Shown here in pieces: positions 51,887-59,324 of a stretch of 64,000 bases of DNA. The translations under genes were made by a program, and so were the position numbers. Source of the stretch: Chitinophaga pinensis (lineage in GTDB: Bacteria; Bacteroidota; Bacteroidia; B-17B0; Aurantibacillaceae); NCBI GenBank assembly GCA_945860225.1, contig CAMAPT010000002.1:1-64000 (forward strand). The letters are read 5' to 3'. The notes beneath the pieces are model-generated. The model saw nothing but the letters and a program-made list of their open reading frames with translations, made no database searches and was not told the origin of the DNA. Position 1 is the first letter of the stretch. Every line of letters starts with the position of its first letter.

Positions 51887-54808
51887 TTAATTTAAATAAA
51901 CTTTTTTGGTGATGGTTTCTTTTTCACTCGTTACTTTTATAATAATAACCTGATGGTGTAAATCTTTTAAATCTAGATATATTAGGTTTTCCGTTCCTAT
52001 TATGTCTCTGTCATCTGTAATTTTTTGCCCCATAATATTGTAAGCACTAACTACATATTTGGTTGATTTTAGAGAGTTGGTTTTGACAAAAACACCATTC
52101 GTTCCATCTTGGCCAATCAGCACTTTATCATCTTGAATTGTATTTTTGTTAATCCCTGTTACTAATTGATTTCCACAAATAGTTAATTCAAAACGAGGCG
52201 TACTTGTTGTATCATTAATTTCACAAACATATCCACCAGTTTTTAAATCATGTGTAATGTTGAGTAATTTATCTTTTAAACTTACACAAGTATTAGGAGG
52301 CAATTGATCTATATCCATTGGAGATATTGTATATTGACCTGTGCCTGATACTTTCACTAATACAGGGATCACTAAGTCAGATGCTTGAGGATAAGGCAAA
52401 CTATTAATAGCATAATCTTTATTCTCATTATTAGTCGCAATAGTTGTGTATTGACTGTAAGTTGGGCCATATCCTGCATATCCTGGTGTTGAATAACGTT
52501 TGAAAGCATCAAATTTATGATCAAATGTTGTAGTCGCATCTTCATGAAAACGAATGTAAGTGTTATCATAATCGCCATACCAACCATTTATTTTTAATTG
52601 AAATACAGTTCCTAAGGTTGATTTAGCGGTATTTTTTCTTAAAAGGCTAGAGTTACTAGCTATTTTATCACTTTCATGAAAGGTAACAGAGCTGATACCG
52701 CTTGAATAAAAGCCCTGACCAGCCGGAATAATATCTGAAGGAATACCTCCATTAAATGAGGTATAAGTGCTTGAATTAGCATTGTATACATCTATAGCTC
52801 CAAGACCTGCATTACTTGATTGTAAAGCATTCAAAGAAATTGGTGAGGCATAAGGGTTAGACATAAATCCTGTGCCAGAAGACACGTTTCCGGTTACAAC
52901 AGGGCCTGTATTAGTTTGAGTAATATCAATGGCAGTAGTTAAACTATTTCCAATAAATACCCAATAGCCAGTCCCTGGTGTTAAATCTGAAGCAGAAGTT
53001 AGTTCTGTATAATTGCCATTTCCATTAGGATCACTTTGTATAGAAACAAAATGCCCGCCTGTAGAACTTTCATCATATGTGCACCCACTACAAGTCATCG
53101 CGAAAGCTGTTGAACTTCCACTACCACCGTCCCATGCAGATACTTTTAAACCACTAATACCTGCTGGGCCTATAGTATTCCAACCAGCAGAGCCTCCAGG
53201 GATATAGGTTTCAATATTTAAGCTTCCCGTAAAGCCGCCACTTGCTCCAACAATCCCTACACGAGCTTTTTGGCTGCTACTAGACTTTAATGTCACAATT
53301 GCTGAACCTAAATCGATTGTTCCGGCTGTCGGTGTTAATTCATCATATATATTCAATGCGTTTCCTATGGTTAGTGCAGTTCCCGAACGGTTAAGGCTTA
53401 ATTTGCTCAATGATTTACTATTCGCATCTGTTTGGGTCATGTTTAAGCTTCCTGAAATGGCGCCAGATCCTCCAATTGTAATGCTAGATGACGAGGAACC
53501 TGTTATAAAACCTGAACCGAAGTTTAAAGCTCCATTTAAAGTTAAATTTTTACTGTTTAAGTTGAGAGTTCCTAAAGTATGAGTAAAATTATTGTCTATA
53601 GTTAAATTACTTGTCCTAGTTAAAGAAGCTGCTGAGCGGTTTATTGTTAAGGACGATAAGGTAGTAATATTGTCTAAAAGCGTACTAGGCAAATTTCCAG
53701 AACCACTTATAGATAGGCTTGATGCTGCTGATGCGTTAAATGTTCCGGAATTTGTGATGTCTCCATTTAAGGTTAAATTCCCTCCATTTAAACTAAATGT
53801 ACCTGCAGATATTATAAAAGAGTTTGCAATTGTTAAATCGTTTCCTAAGGTTAAGGTTTTTGCAGTACGACTGTAACTTAGTACGCTTAAATTGGCATTA
53901 GAAGAATTAAACAATAAGTTACCGGTTAATGTCCCTGAGGCTCCTGATGCAATATTTAATGTAGAAGTAGAAGAGCCTGCGAAAAAGCCATTACCCAGAG
54001 CTGTTGTTAATGAATTTACCGATAAGTTAATGCCATGAATAGCTAATGTACCTGATGTATTATTAAAAACGGAATTAGCCATACTACCTGCAGCGTTACC
54101 GATTAGTAGGGAGGTGCCTAGAGAAAATGTATTAGCAGATCCAATGGTGAGATTTCGTAATTGTTGTTTGGCTACTGTAAATTTCAATGAAGAAGAAGCT
54201 GTCCCACTTAATGTTAAATTTGCAGATGTCCCGCCAGTTAACGTTCCAAGACAGTTTATATCTCCTGCTGCATTTAAACGTATGGTATTAATATTTAAAG
54301 CAACTCCAGAATTAATAACTAAATTGCCATTTACGGTTATGTTACCAGCACAAGATGCATTAAATGCAATAATTAGATTATTATATATGCAAGTTTGAAC
54401 AGATGAAGAACTTGTGTTATGAATAACGGTACCTCCAGATAAAATGCTTACAAGGCGCAATGGACTGGCATTAGATGAACTGATGGTTATTGTCCCGGTG
54501 TTAGTTATGTCAACGTTATTTACAGTACTATTAATTTTGAAAGAAGAGCCTATTGTAAAATTAATGCCATCATCAACACGAATTTCATCTTCAATAATCC
54601 AATCGGATGTCAATGATGGTGTTGGATTATTAGCAACATGAAAAATATTTCCACTAAAAAAATCCGCGGGTGCATTTCCGGTTCCATCTGTATTGTCACC
54701 CCAACTCGATTCTAAAGAAATGTCGTCAACACCGTTGTAATAATAATCAGTTTGAGAAAGAAGATTTAAACTAAAAAAGGTAATTAAAATAAACAATGCG
54801 TTTTTCAT
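51887..54808 (-). CDS. T9SS-exported surface protein with Ser/Thr/Asn-rich repeats
   Basis: A 973-aa secreted protein. The signal peptide is residues 1-18 (ending LLSQ). A long beta-helix-like region (about 20-560) is built from short repeats of the kind LTLNGDITNSGTF and NLTIDNNFTHTLG. A further ~300-residue beta-rich region follows (about 560-870). It ends in a type A sorting domain: VVSAYNIMGQKITD, then YLDLKDLHHQVIIIKVTS, then ETITKKVYLN. So it crosses the outer membrane by type IX secretion. Adhesin or surface-layer roles are common for such proteins but not shown. Confidence 0.85.
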   Translation of the reverse strand: MKNALFILITFFSLNLLSQTDYYYNGVDDISLESSWGDNTDGTGNAPADFFSGNIFHVANNPTPSLTSDWIIEDEIRVDDGINFTIGSSFKINSTVNNVDITNTGTITISSSNASPLRLVSILSGGTVIHNTSSSSVQTCIYNNLIIAFNASCAGNITVNGNLVINSGVALNINTIRLNAAGDINCLGTLTGGTSANLTLSGTASSSLKFTVAKQQLRNLTIGSANTFSLGTSLLIGNAAGSMANSVFNNTSGTLAIHGINLSVNSLTTALGNGFFAGSSTSTLNIASGASGTLTGNLLFNSSNANLSVLSYSRTAKTLTLGNDLTIANSFIISAGTFSLNGGNLTLNGDITNSGTFNASAASSLSISGSGNLPSTLLDNITTLSSLTINRSAASLTRTSNLTIDNNFTHTLGTLNLNSKNLTLNGALNFGSGFITGSSSSSITIGGSGAISGSLNMTQTDANSKSLSKLSLNRSGTALTIGNALNIYDELTPTAGTIDLGSAIVTLKSSSSQKARVGIVGASGGFTGSLNIETYIPGGSAGWNTIGPAGISGLKVSAWDGGSGSSTAFAMTCSGCTYDESSTGGHFVSIQSDPNGNGNYTELTSASDLTPGTGYWVFIGNSLTTAIDITQTNTGPVVTGNVSSGTGFMSNPYASPISLNALQSSNAGLGAIDVYNANSSTYTSFNGGIPSDIIPAGQGFYSSGISSVTFHESDKIASNSSLLRKNTAKSTLGTVFQLKINGWYGDYDNTYIRFHEDATTTFDHKFDAFKRYSTPGYAGYGPTYSQYTTIATNNENKDYAINSLPYPQASDLVIPVLVKVSGTGQYTISPMDIDQLPPNTCVSLKDKLLNITHDLKTGGYVCEINDTTSTPRFELTICGNQLVTGINKNTIQDDKVLIGQDGTNGVFVKTNSLKSTKYVVSAYNIMGQKITDDRDIIGTENLIYLDLKDLHHQVIIIKVTSEKETITKKVYLN

Positions 54809-55197
54809 GCGCTAATGATTTTTAAATGAATATTTACTTGCAGATTTATAATTTTTCGATTGTTTTGATCAATTTCAATAAACTAAAAATTAATATTTTA
54901 CAATTTATGGTATTATACAACAATAATAAAACTAACAACAATAATTAAACTATAAATAGCATATTCAAAGTTAGCAAATAATGTGTGTAATTCATAAAAA
55001 ACATGTTTGTTAACACATATTAAGTTGTTAAATCTGTTTGCTGCAAAATCTAACTTTATTCTATTAAATGTAAAAAATGTTGGCTAAGTTTTATGGTTTA
55101 TTGAAAAAAAACGTCATTTTTGTCAACTTAAAAGTTATAACTTATTCAGTTTATAAATTAAGCTCAAGTGTTTGTTTCGATTGTTTTCGAAAAGTAT
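54809..55197. other. Intergenic region between the T9SS gene and tRNA-Leu, no gene seen
   Basis: About 390 AT-rich bases. They hold the divergent start region of the T9SS gene and presumably the tRNA promoter, but no box matches the TTTG-N19-TAnnTTTG pattern exactly. A TGTTTGTTAACACA stretch near 55013 is partly palindromic. No small ORF or structured RNA recognised. Confidence 0.35.
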
Positions 55198-55278
55198 GCC
55201 CAGGTGTTGGAATGGTATACAAGTACGCTTGAGGTGCGTATGCTGCAAGGCATGGGAGTTCGAGTCTCCTCCTGGGTA
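55198..55278 (+). tRNA. tRNA-Leu (anticodon GAG)
   Basis: A complete cloverleaf: acceptor arms GCCCAGG and CCTGGGT (one G-T pair) with discriminator A, D arm TTG...CAA with GG, anticodon arm TACGC-TTGAGGT-GCGTA with GAG at 55231-55233, a long type II variable arm, and the TTCGAGT T-loop. CCA is not encoded. The GAG anticodon reads CUC and CUU leucine codons. Confidence 0.97.
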
Positions 55279-55287
55279 CAAAAAGCA

Positions 55288-55317
55288 AAAGCCGCTAATT
55301 TTCAGCGGCTTTTTGTT
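55288..55317 (+). terminator. Rho-independent terminator after tRNA-Leu
   Basis: An AAAGCCGCT / AGCGGCTTT stem around a seven-base loop followed by TTTTTG, ten bases after the tRNA. Confidence 0.9.
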
Positions 55318-55390
55318 CTCTAATCGAACTTGCATCATAAACTAGGGTAAATTCTAAAAAAAATAATGGTCAAGGTACTATTTTAAATAA

Positions 55391-56098
55391 TCAAGCTGCT
55401 AATTTTTTATAAAGCATACGTTTTGCAATGGGCAAAAAAGTTTCGTCGTTAGGGAGCTTCGTATTTGCTTTAAATACATACACGGGCGGATTAGGCAACT
55501 CGGGATTTGAGTGAATAATATCTAGTTTTAATTTGTCTAAATGATTAGACAATGACAACGTGTAAGTTGAAAAATATTGAGTATTTAAGCCATAAACATC
55601 TTGTTGCAACAGCTTTACTTTCGAAAAACTGTAATTGTAAACAATGACTTGTTGCGATTGAAATGGAAATAAAATAAAATAACCTTCTGTTTTGTAAATA
55701 GGCAAAATGCCTATATGGTCGGATAAAATATGTTGTTCGGCAAAATCAAATATATTTTTACCAATGCCTAATTCGTTTTTAAATAATGGTTCGGTAAAGT
55801 CGATGATTTGCTTTAATTCATTTAATGATTCGTCGTCTATTACCGATTTATACTGGAGCTTAAAATTAGTGAAATCAATTCCATTAAGGGTTTTCTTAAA
55901 ATTATTTTCAAGATTAGTTGTATTGTTCTTTAAAGTGATTAAATTTTGATAATGCGAGATTAACTCAGCAAAATCAGGATACAATTTTTGTTCTTTAAAA
56001 TGCTTTTTTACATCTTGTAAATAAGCTAAAACCATATATTTTTTATACTCGAAGTCCATTAAATCTTCGGTTAACCAATTTTCTGAGAGTGTTGCCAT
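55391..56098 (-). CDS. Conserved hypothetical cytoplasmic protein
   Basis: A 235-aa protein from ATG 56098 (MATLSENWLTEDLMDFEYKKY); the open frame continues to 56164 but the added residues are hydrophobic and atypical. It has no signal peptide or transmembrane segment. Helix-rich N-terminal half, beta-rich C-terminal half. It resembles unannotated Bacteroidota proteins in texture, but I can name no domain. It sits alone between tRNA-Leu and the PhnA-domain gene. Confidence 0.75.
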   Translation of the reverse strand: MATLSENWLTEDLMDFEYKKYMVLAYLQDVKKHFKEQKLYPDFAELISHYQNLITLKNNTTNLENNFKKTLNGIDFTNFKLQYKSVIDDESLNELKQIIDFTEPLFKNELGIGKNIFDFAEQHILSDHIGILPIYKTEGYFILFPFQSQQVIVYNYSFSKVKLLQQDVYGLNTQYFSTYTLSLSNHLDKLKLDIIHSNPELPNPPVYVFKANTKLPNDETFLPIAKRMLYKKLAA

Positions 56099-56202
56099 AT
56101 TTTTTTTACGGCGATTGCCACAAATAAGTTGCATGAGCCAAAAAATAAAAAGGGAAACAAACATTGTTTGTTTCCCAATCAGTTAAATATGTTGTTATAG
56201 GT

Positions 56203-56412
56203 TTAGGCTTTTTTCAAAAATTCCGTTCTCAATACAATCCCACTTCCATTAATTCTACAATCCACTTCATCTGGGTCGTCTGTCAATTTTATTTTTTTTA
56301 CTACAGTTCCTCTTTTTAAAACGAGTGATGAACCTTTTACTTTTAAGTCCTTTATCAACGTTACGCTATCGCCGTCGTTTAATAAAGCCCCATTACTGTC
56401 TTTTACTTCCAT
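56203..56412 (-). CDS. PhnA-domain protein
   Basis: A 69-aa protein consisting of a PhnA-type beta-barrel only: [25 protein letters not shown], then [12 protein letters not shown] and [17 protein letters not shown]. The N-terminal zinc ribbon of full-length PhnA/YjdM is absent. Despite the family name it has no shown link to phosphonate use. Function unknown. Confidence 0.9.
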   Translation of the reverse strand: MEVKDSNGALLNDGDSVTLIKDLKVKGSSLVLKRGTVVKKIKLTDDPDEVDCRINGSGIVLRTEFLKKA

Positions 56413-56560
56413 GCTATTTTTAATTAAATATCTGCAAAGGTATTTTTTTTATGGATTTATTTTTTGGTACTTGAGTAAGAGGCGGTAATTTAGAATGAGT
56501 TTATTTAAAACAAACATGGTTTAAATGCTTCAAATGAAAGATAAATGATGTGTTTTAGGA

Positions 56561-57277
56561 TTATCTTAAATCAAATAAATTGTTTACCCCAATATATCGG
56601 TTAACGGTAAAGCCCTCTGCATAATCGCAATGAATAGCTCTTCCAAAAATGCGAGATTTTGCTTTTACGGATTCAATAAAACTTTGTCCTGAAATGGGGG
56701 TTTCCGGCTCATTTGAATTTGGATTGTAAAATTGAGATGAATAGGCCATGATTGATTCCATTTTTCGGTCAATGAAAGGCGTAATATCTACTACAAAATC
56801 AGGTTCGATAAAGTTATCCTGTATGTAATGATAAACTGATTGTGGTCGCCAAGCAACCTGACTATCTGATTTATCGAAGGTTTCAATTTTTGATAATCCA
56901 CTATAAAAACACGCATCCAAACATAATTTGGCAGCACGTCCATGATCGGGATGTCTGTCTGATATGGCATTACACAAAACAATTTCTGGCTGATATTTTC
57001 TGATTACCTGAATAATGGGTAATAAGTTAGATTGATTATTTTCGAAAAATCCATCTGCCAAATCTAATTGTTCTCGCATACTCACTCCTAGTATTGCGGC
57101 AGCTTTTGTTGCCTCATCTGTTCTAAGTGCAGCATTGCCTCTAGTTCCCAATTCTCCTTTTGTTAAATCCAAAATGCCAACTGTTTTTCCTAAAGCAATA
57201 TGTCTTAAAATAGTACCTGATGCCGACAATTCAACATCATCCGGATGGACTCCTATTGCTAAAATATCTAATTTCAT
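56561..57277 (-). CDS. bshB1: Bacillithiol biosynthesis deacetylase BshB1
   Basis: Zn-dependent deacetylase (238 aa) that converts GlcNAc-malate to GlcN-malate in bacillithiol synthesis. The LmbE-fold metal motif GVHPDDVELSASGT is at the N-terminus, DLTKGELGTRG follows, and the second metal motif SDRHPDHGRAAKL is intact. It is monocistronic. A hexanucleotide repeat lies directly before its ATG. Confidence 0.95.
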   Translation of the reverse strand: MKLDILAIGVHPDDVELSASGTILRHIALGKTVGILDLTKGELGTRGNAALRTDEATKAAAILGVSMREQLDLADGFFENNQSNLLPIIQVIRKYQPEIVLCNAISDRHPDHGRAAKLCLDACFYSGLSKIETFDKSDSQVAWRPQSVYHYIQDNFIEPDFVVDITPFIDRKMESIMAYSSQFYNPNSNEPETPISGQSFIESVKAKSRIFGRAIHCDYAEGFTVNRYIGVNNLFDLR

Positions 57278-57280
57278 GTT

Positions 57281-57308
57281 TTAAACTTAAACTTAAACTT
57301 AAACTTAA
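57281..57308. repeat. Hexanucleotide tandem repeat in front of bshB1
   Basis: Four full TTAAAC units plus a partial (TTAA), beginning three bases upstream of the bshB1 start codon, so in the 5' leader. Copy number could vary by slipped-strand mispairing. Confidence 0.85.
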
Positions 57309-57532
57309 ATTTTATGGACTTAATTATTAACTTAAATAATTGTTTTTAAAGTTAATTTAATTTTTGGTAATTGTGGCTGGATTTTATAGCGTAAACTTTG
57401 ATAGGATGTAAGAAAAAATTTAGTAATAAATGAACCATTTACGTACATCTGGCATTTTTGATAAGTAAAAACATAATAATTTGTTGTTTTATTCGTTAGT
57501 AACACATTGCATTATTAATTTATTTTTTGCCT

Positions 57533-57718
57533 ATGAATAAAATTTCTACTCTTGTTTCTTTATCGTTAAAACAAACATCCAATAAGCTAAAAGACACGAT
57601 GCTTTTGGAAATTTGTACCCCGTCAGATTCGACTGTGCAAACTATCTTGAATTATTCGAAAACACTTTCGGTTAAAAAATCTAAAACGATTGGGTTTATT
57701 GAGTTCATGTCATCCTAG
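57533..57718 (+). CDS. Small conserved hypothetical protein
   Basis: A 61-aa protein from ATG 57533 (MNKISTLVSLSLKQTSNK). The central TPSDSTVQTILNYSKTLSVKKSK looks like a conserved Bacteroidota pattern, which I recall only as an uncharacterised small protein. It is soluble and helix-rich. It stands alone with 255 bases upstream, where apart from the hexanucleotide repeat I see nothing, and 124 bases before the E2 gene. Confidence 0.65.
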   Translation: MNKISTLVSLSLKQTSNKLKDTMLLEICTPSDSTVQTILNYSKTLSVKKSKTIGFIEFMSS

Positions 57719-57789
57719 TGGTTTATTAAATAAGCCTTACTTGTAACAACGTATCCGATGGCCATATAAATAATACTTCTTTAATAAAA

Positions 57790-57820
57790 TTTGTGTAATT
57801 GCGATATTCCTTTATTTTTG
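57790..57820 (+). promoter_or_regulatory. Exact Bacteroidota promoter of the E2 gene
   Basis: TTTG (57790-57793), exactly 19 bases, then TATTTTTG (57813-57820), matching TTTG-N19-TAnnTTTG in every fixed position. The ATG follows 22 bases later. Confidence 0.75.
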
Positions 57821-57842
57821 TGACTTACATTATTTAACGACG

Positions 57843-59210
57843 ATGGCTCAATTTGAATTAACAATGCCCAAAATGGGAGAAAGTGTTGCAGAAGCAACCA
57901 TCATAAAATGGACTAAAAACGAAGGAGACTTCATAAAAATTGATGAAACGGTGTTGGAAATAGCAACCGACAAAGTTGATTCTGAAATCCCTTCCCCTTT
58001 TGAAGGAAAATTAGTTAAGAAGCTATTTAATGAAAACGATGTTGTACAAGTTGGTTCTGTTGTGGCAATTATATCATCAGATTCGGCTGCGGAAGTTGAA
58101 ACAACTGCCCCTGCAAGTGTAGCTCCCAAACAATCTGAAGAGGTTGCCCCTTTAACAACTGCCACGCAATCTGGCTCCAAAGAGGTCGTATCTTCAGATA
58201 GATTTTATTCGCCTTTAGTTAAAAGTATTGCTAAAGAAGAAGGTATTTCTTTGGCAGAATTGGATTCAATAAAAGGAACAGGTCAGGATGGAAGAGTAAC
58301 TAAATCTGATATTTTGGCTTATTTGCCAAATAGAAATAATGTAATTTCTAAGTCGGCAACCCAAGATGTTAAAAAGGATAATTTAAGTGTTCCGGTAGCA
58401 GAAAAAAATACTTCATCTAATAATCAGGCTAAATCAACCATTGGTGTCCCTGATCATACAATATTGGTTCAGCGTCCTGCAGTATCTGTTAATGGAGGAG
58501 ATGAGATTATTGAAATGGATCGAATGCGTAAAATCATTTCCGATAATATGGTAATGAGTAAACACGTATCGCCACACGTAACCTCTTTTGTTGAAGCTGA
58601 TGTAACCAATATTGTGCAGTGGAGAGATAGAGTTAAGAAAGATTTTGAAAAACGTGAAGGTGAGAAAATAACATTTACTCCTTTGTTTATTGAGTGTGTA
58701 GCGAAAGCAATAAAAGATTTTCCAATGATTAACGTATCAGTTGATCAAACAGGTTCAAAAATAATCAAGCGTAAAAATATTAATATAGGTATGGCTACCG
58801 CTTTGCCTACAGGTAATTTGATTGTGCCCGTCATAAAAAATGCAGATCAAAAGAATTTAATTGGTATTACTAAAGATGTGAATGATTTGGCCACAAGAGC
58901 TCGTGCCAATAAATTAAATCCTGACGAAATTCAGGGTGGAACTTTTACCTTAACCAATGTTGGTGGATTTGGAAATGTAATGGGAACACCTATTATTTTG
59001 CAACCTCAGGTAGCCATTTTAGCAGTTGGTGCCATCAAAAAGAAACCCGCTGTTATTGAAACACCTCAAGGTGATGTTATTGCCATCAGACATTTCATGT
59101 TTTTGTCCTTATCGTATGACCATAGGGTAGTGGACGGCTCTCTAGGCGGTTCTTTTTTAAGGAAAGTGGCTGACTACATGGAGCAATGGGACACTACTAG
59201 AAATTCTTAA
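57843..59210 (+). CDS. 2-oxoacid dehydrogenase E2 (dihydrolipoamide acyltransferase)
   Basis: E2 core of a pyruvate-, 2-oxoglutarate- or branched-chain-type complex (455 aa). A lipoyl domain (about residues 3-78, lipoylated Lys in EIATDKVDSE), a Ser/Thr/Pro-rich linker, a peripheral-subunit-binding domain (about 118-155, SPLVKSIAKEEGISLAELDSI) and a catalytic domain with SYDHRVVDGSLGG are present. E1 and E3 genes are not nearby. The single lipoyl domain and sequence style suggest the branched-chain type (BkdB), but I cannot exclude others. It has its own promoter and terminator. Confidence 0.92.
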   Translation: MAQFELTMPKMGESVAEATIIKWTKNEGDFIKIDETVLEIATDKVDSEIPSPFEGKLVKKLFNENDVVQVGSVVAIISSDSAAEVETTAPASVAPKQSEEVAPLTTATQSGSKEVVSSDRFYSPLVKSIAKEEGISLAELDSIKGTGQDGRVTKSDILAYLPNRNNVISKSATQDVKKDNLSVPVAEKNTSSNNQAKSTIGVPDHTILVQRPAVSVNGGDEIIEMDRMRKIISDNMVMSKHVSPHVTSFVEADVTNIVQWRDRVKKDFEKREGEKITFTPLFIECVAKAIKDFPMINVSVDQTGSKIIKRKNINIGMATALPTGNLIVPVIKNADQKNLIGITKDVNDLATRARANKLNPDEIQGGTFTLTNVGGFGNVMGTPIILQPQVAILAVGAIKKKPAVIETPQGDVIAIRHFMFLSLSYDHRVVDGSLGGSFLRKVADYMEQWDTTRNS

Positions 59211-59237
59211 ATACCATTATGCTTTAAATAATCGTTA

Positions 59238-59264
59238 AAATCCCGCTTTAAGCGGGATTTTTTG
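59238..59264 (+). terminator. Rho-independent terminator after the E2 gene
   Basis: A perfect AAATCCCGCTT / AAGCGGGATTT hairpin followed by TTT, starting 27 bases after the stop. Confidence 0.9.
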
Positions 59265-59297
59265 CAATTCGTCGAATTGTTAATTCAAATATTATCT

Positions 59298-59305
59298 TAT
59301 TTTTG
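59298..59305 (+). promoter_or_regulatory. -7 box upstream of the TPR/PD40 gene
   Basis: An exact TAnnTTTG box (TATTTTTG) 19 bases before the ATG at 59325. A weak -33 ATTG (59276-59279) is 18 bases upstream. The box supports 59325, not the earlier in-frame ATG at 59262, as the start. Confidence 0.5.
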
Positions 59306-59324
59306 TTCTCTTTACACAATTTCA

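Noticed and set aside
53013-54641. Several plus-strand ORFs opposite the T9SS gene
   Set aside because: They mirror the low-complexity Ser/Asn-rich coding strand, lack family similarity and have no spacing or promoter of their own.
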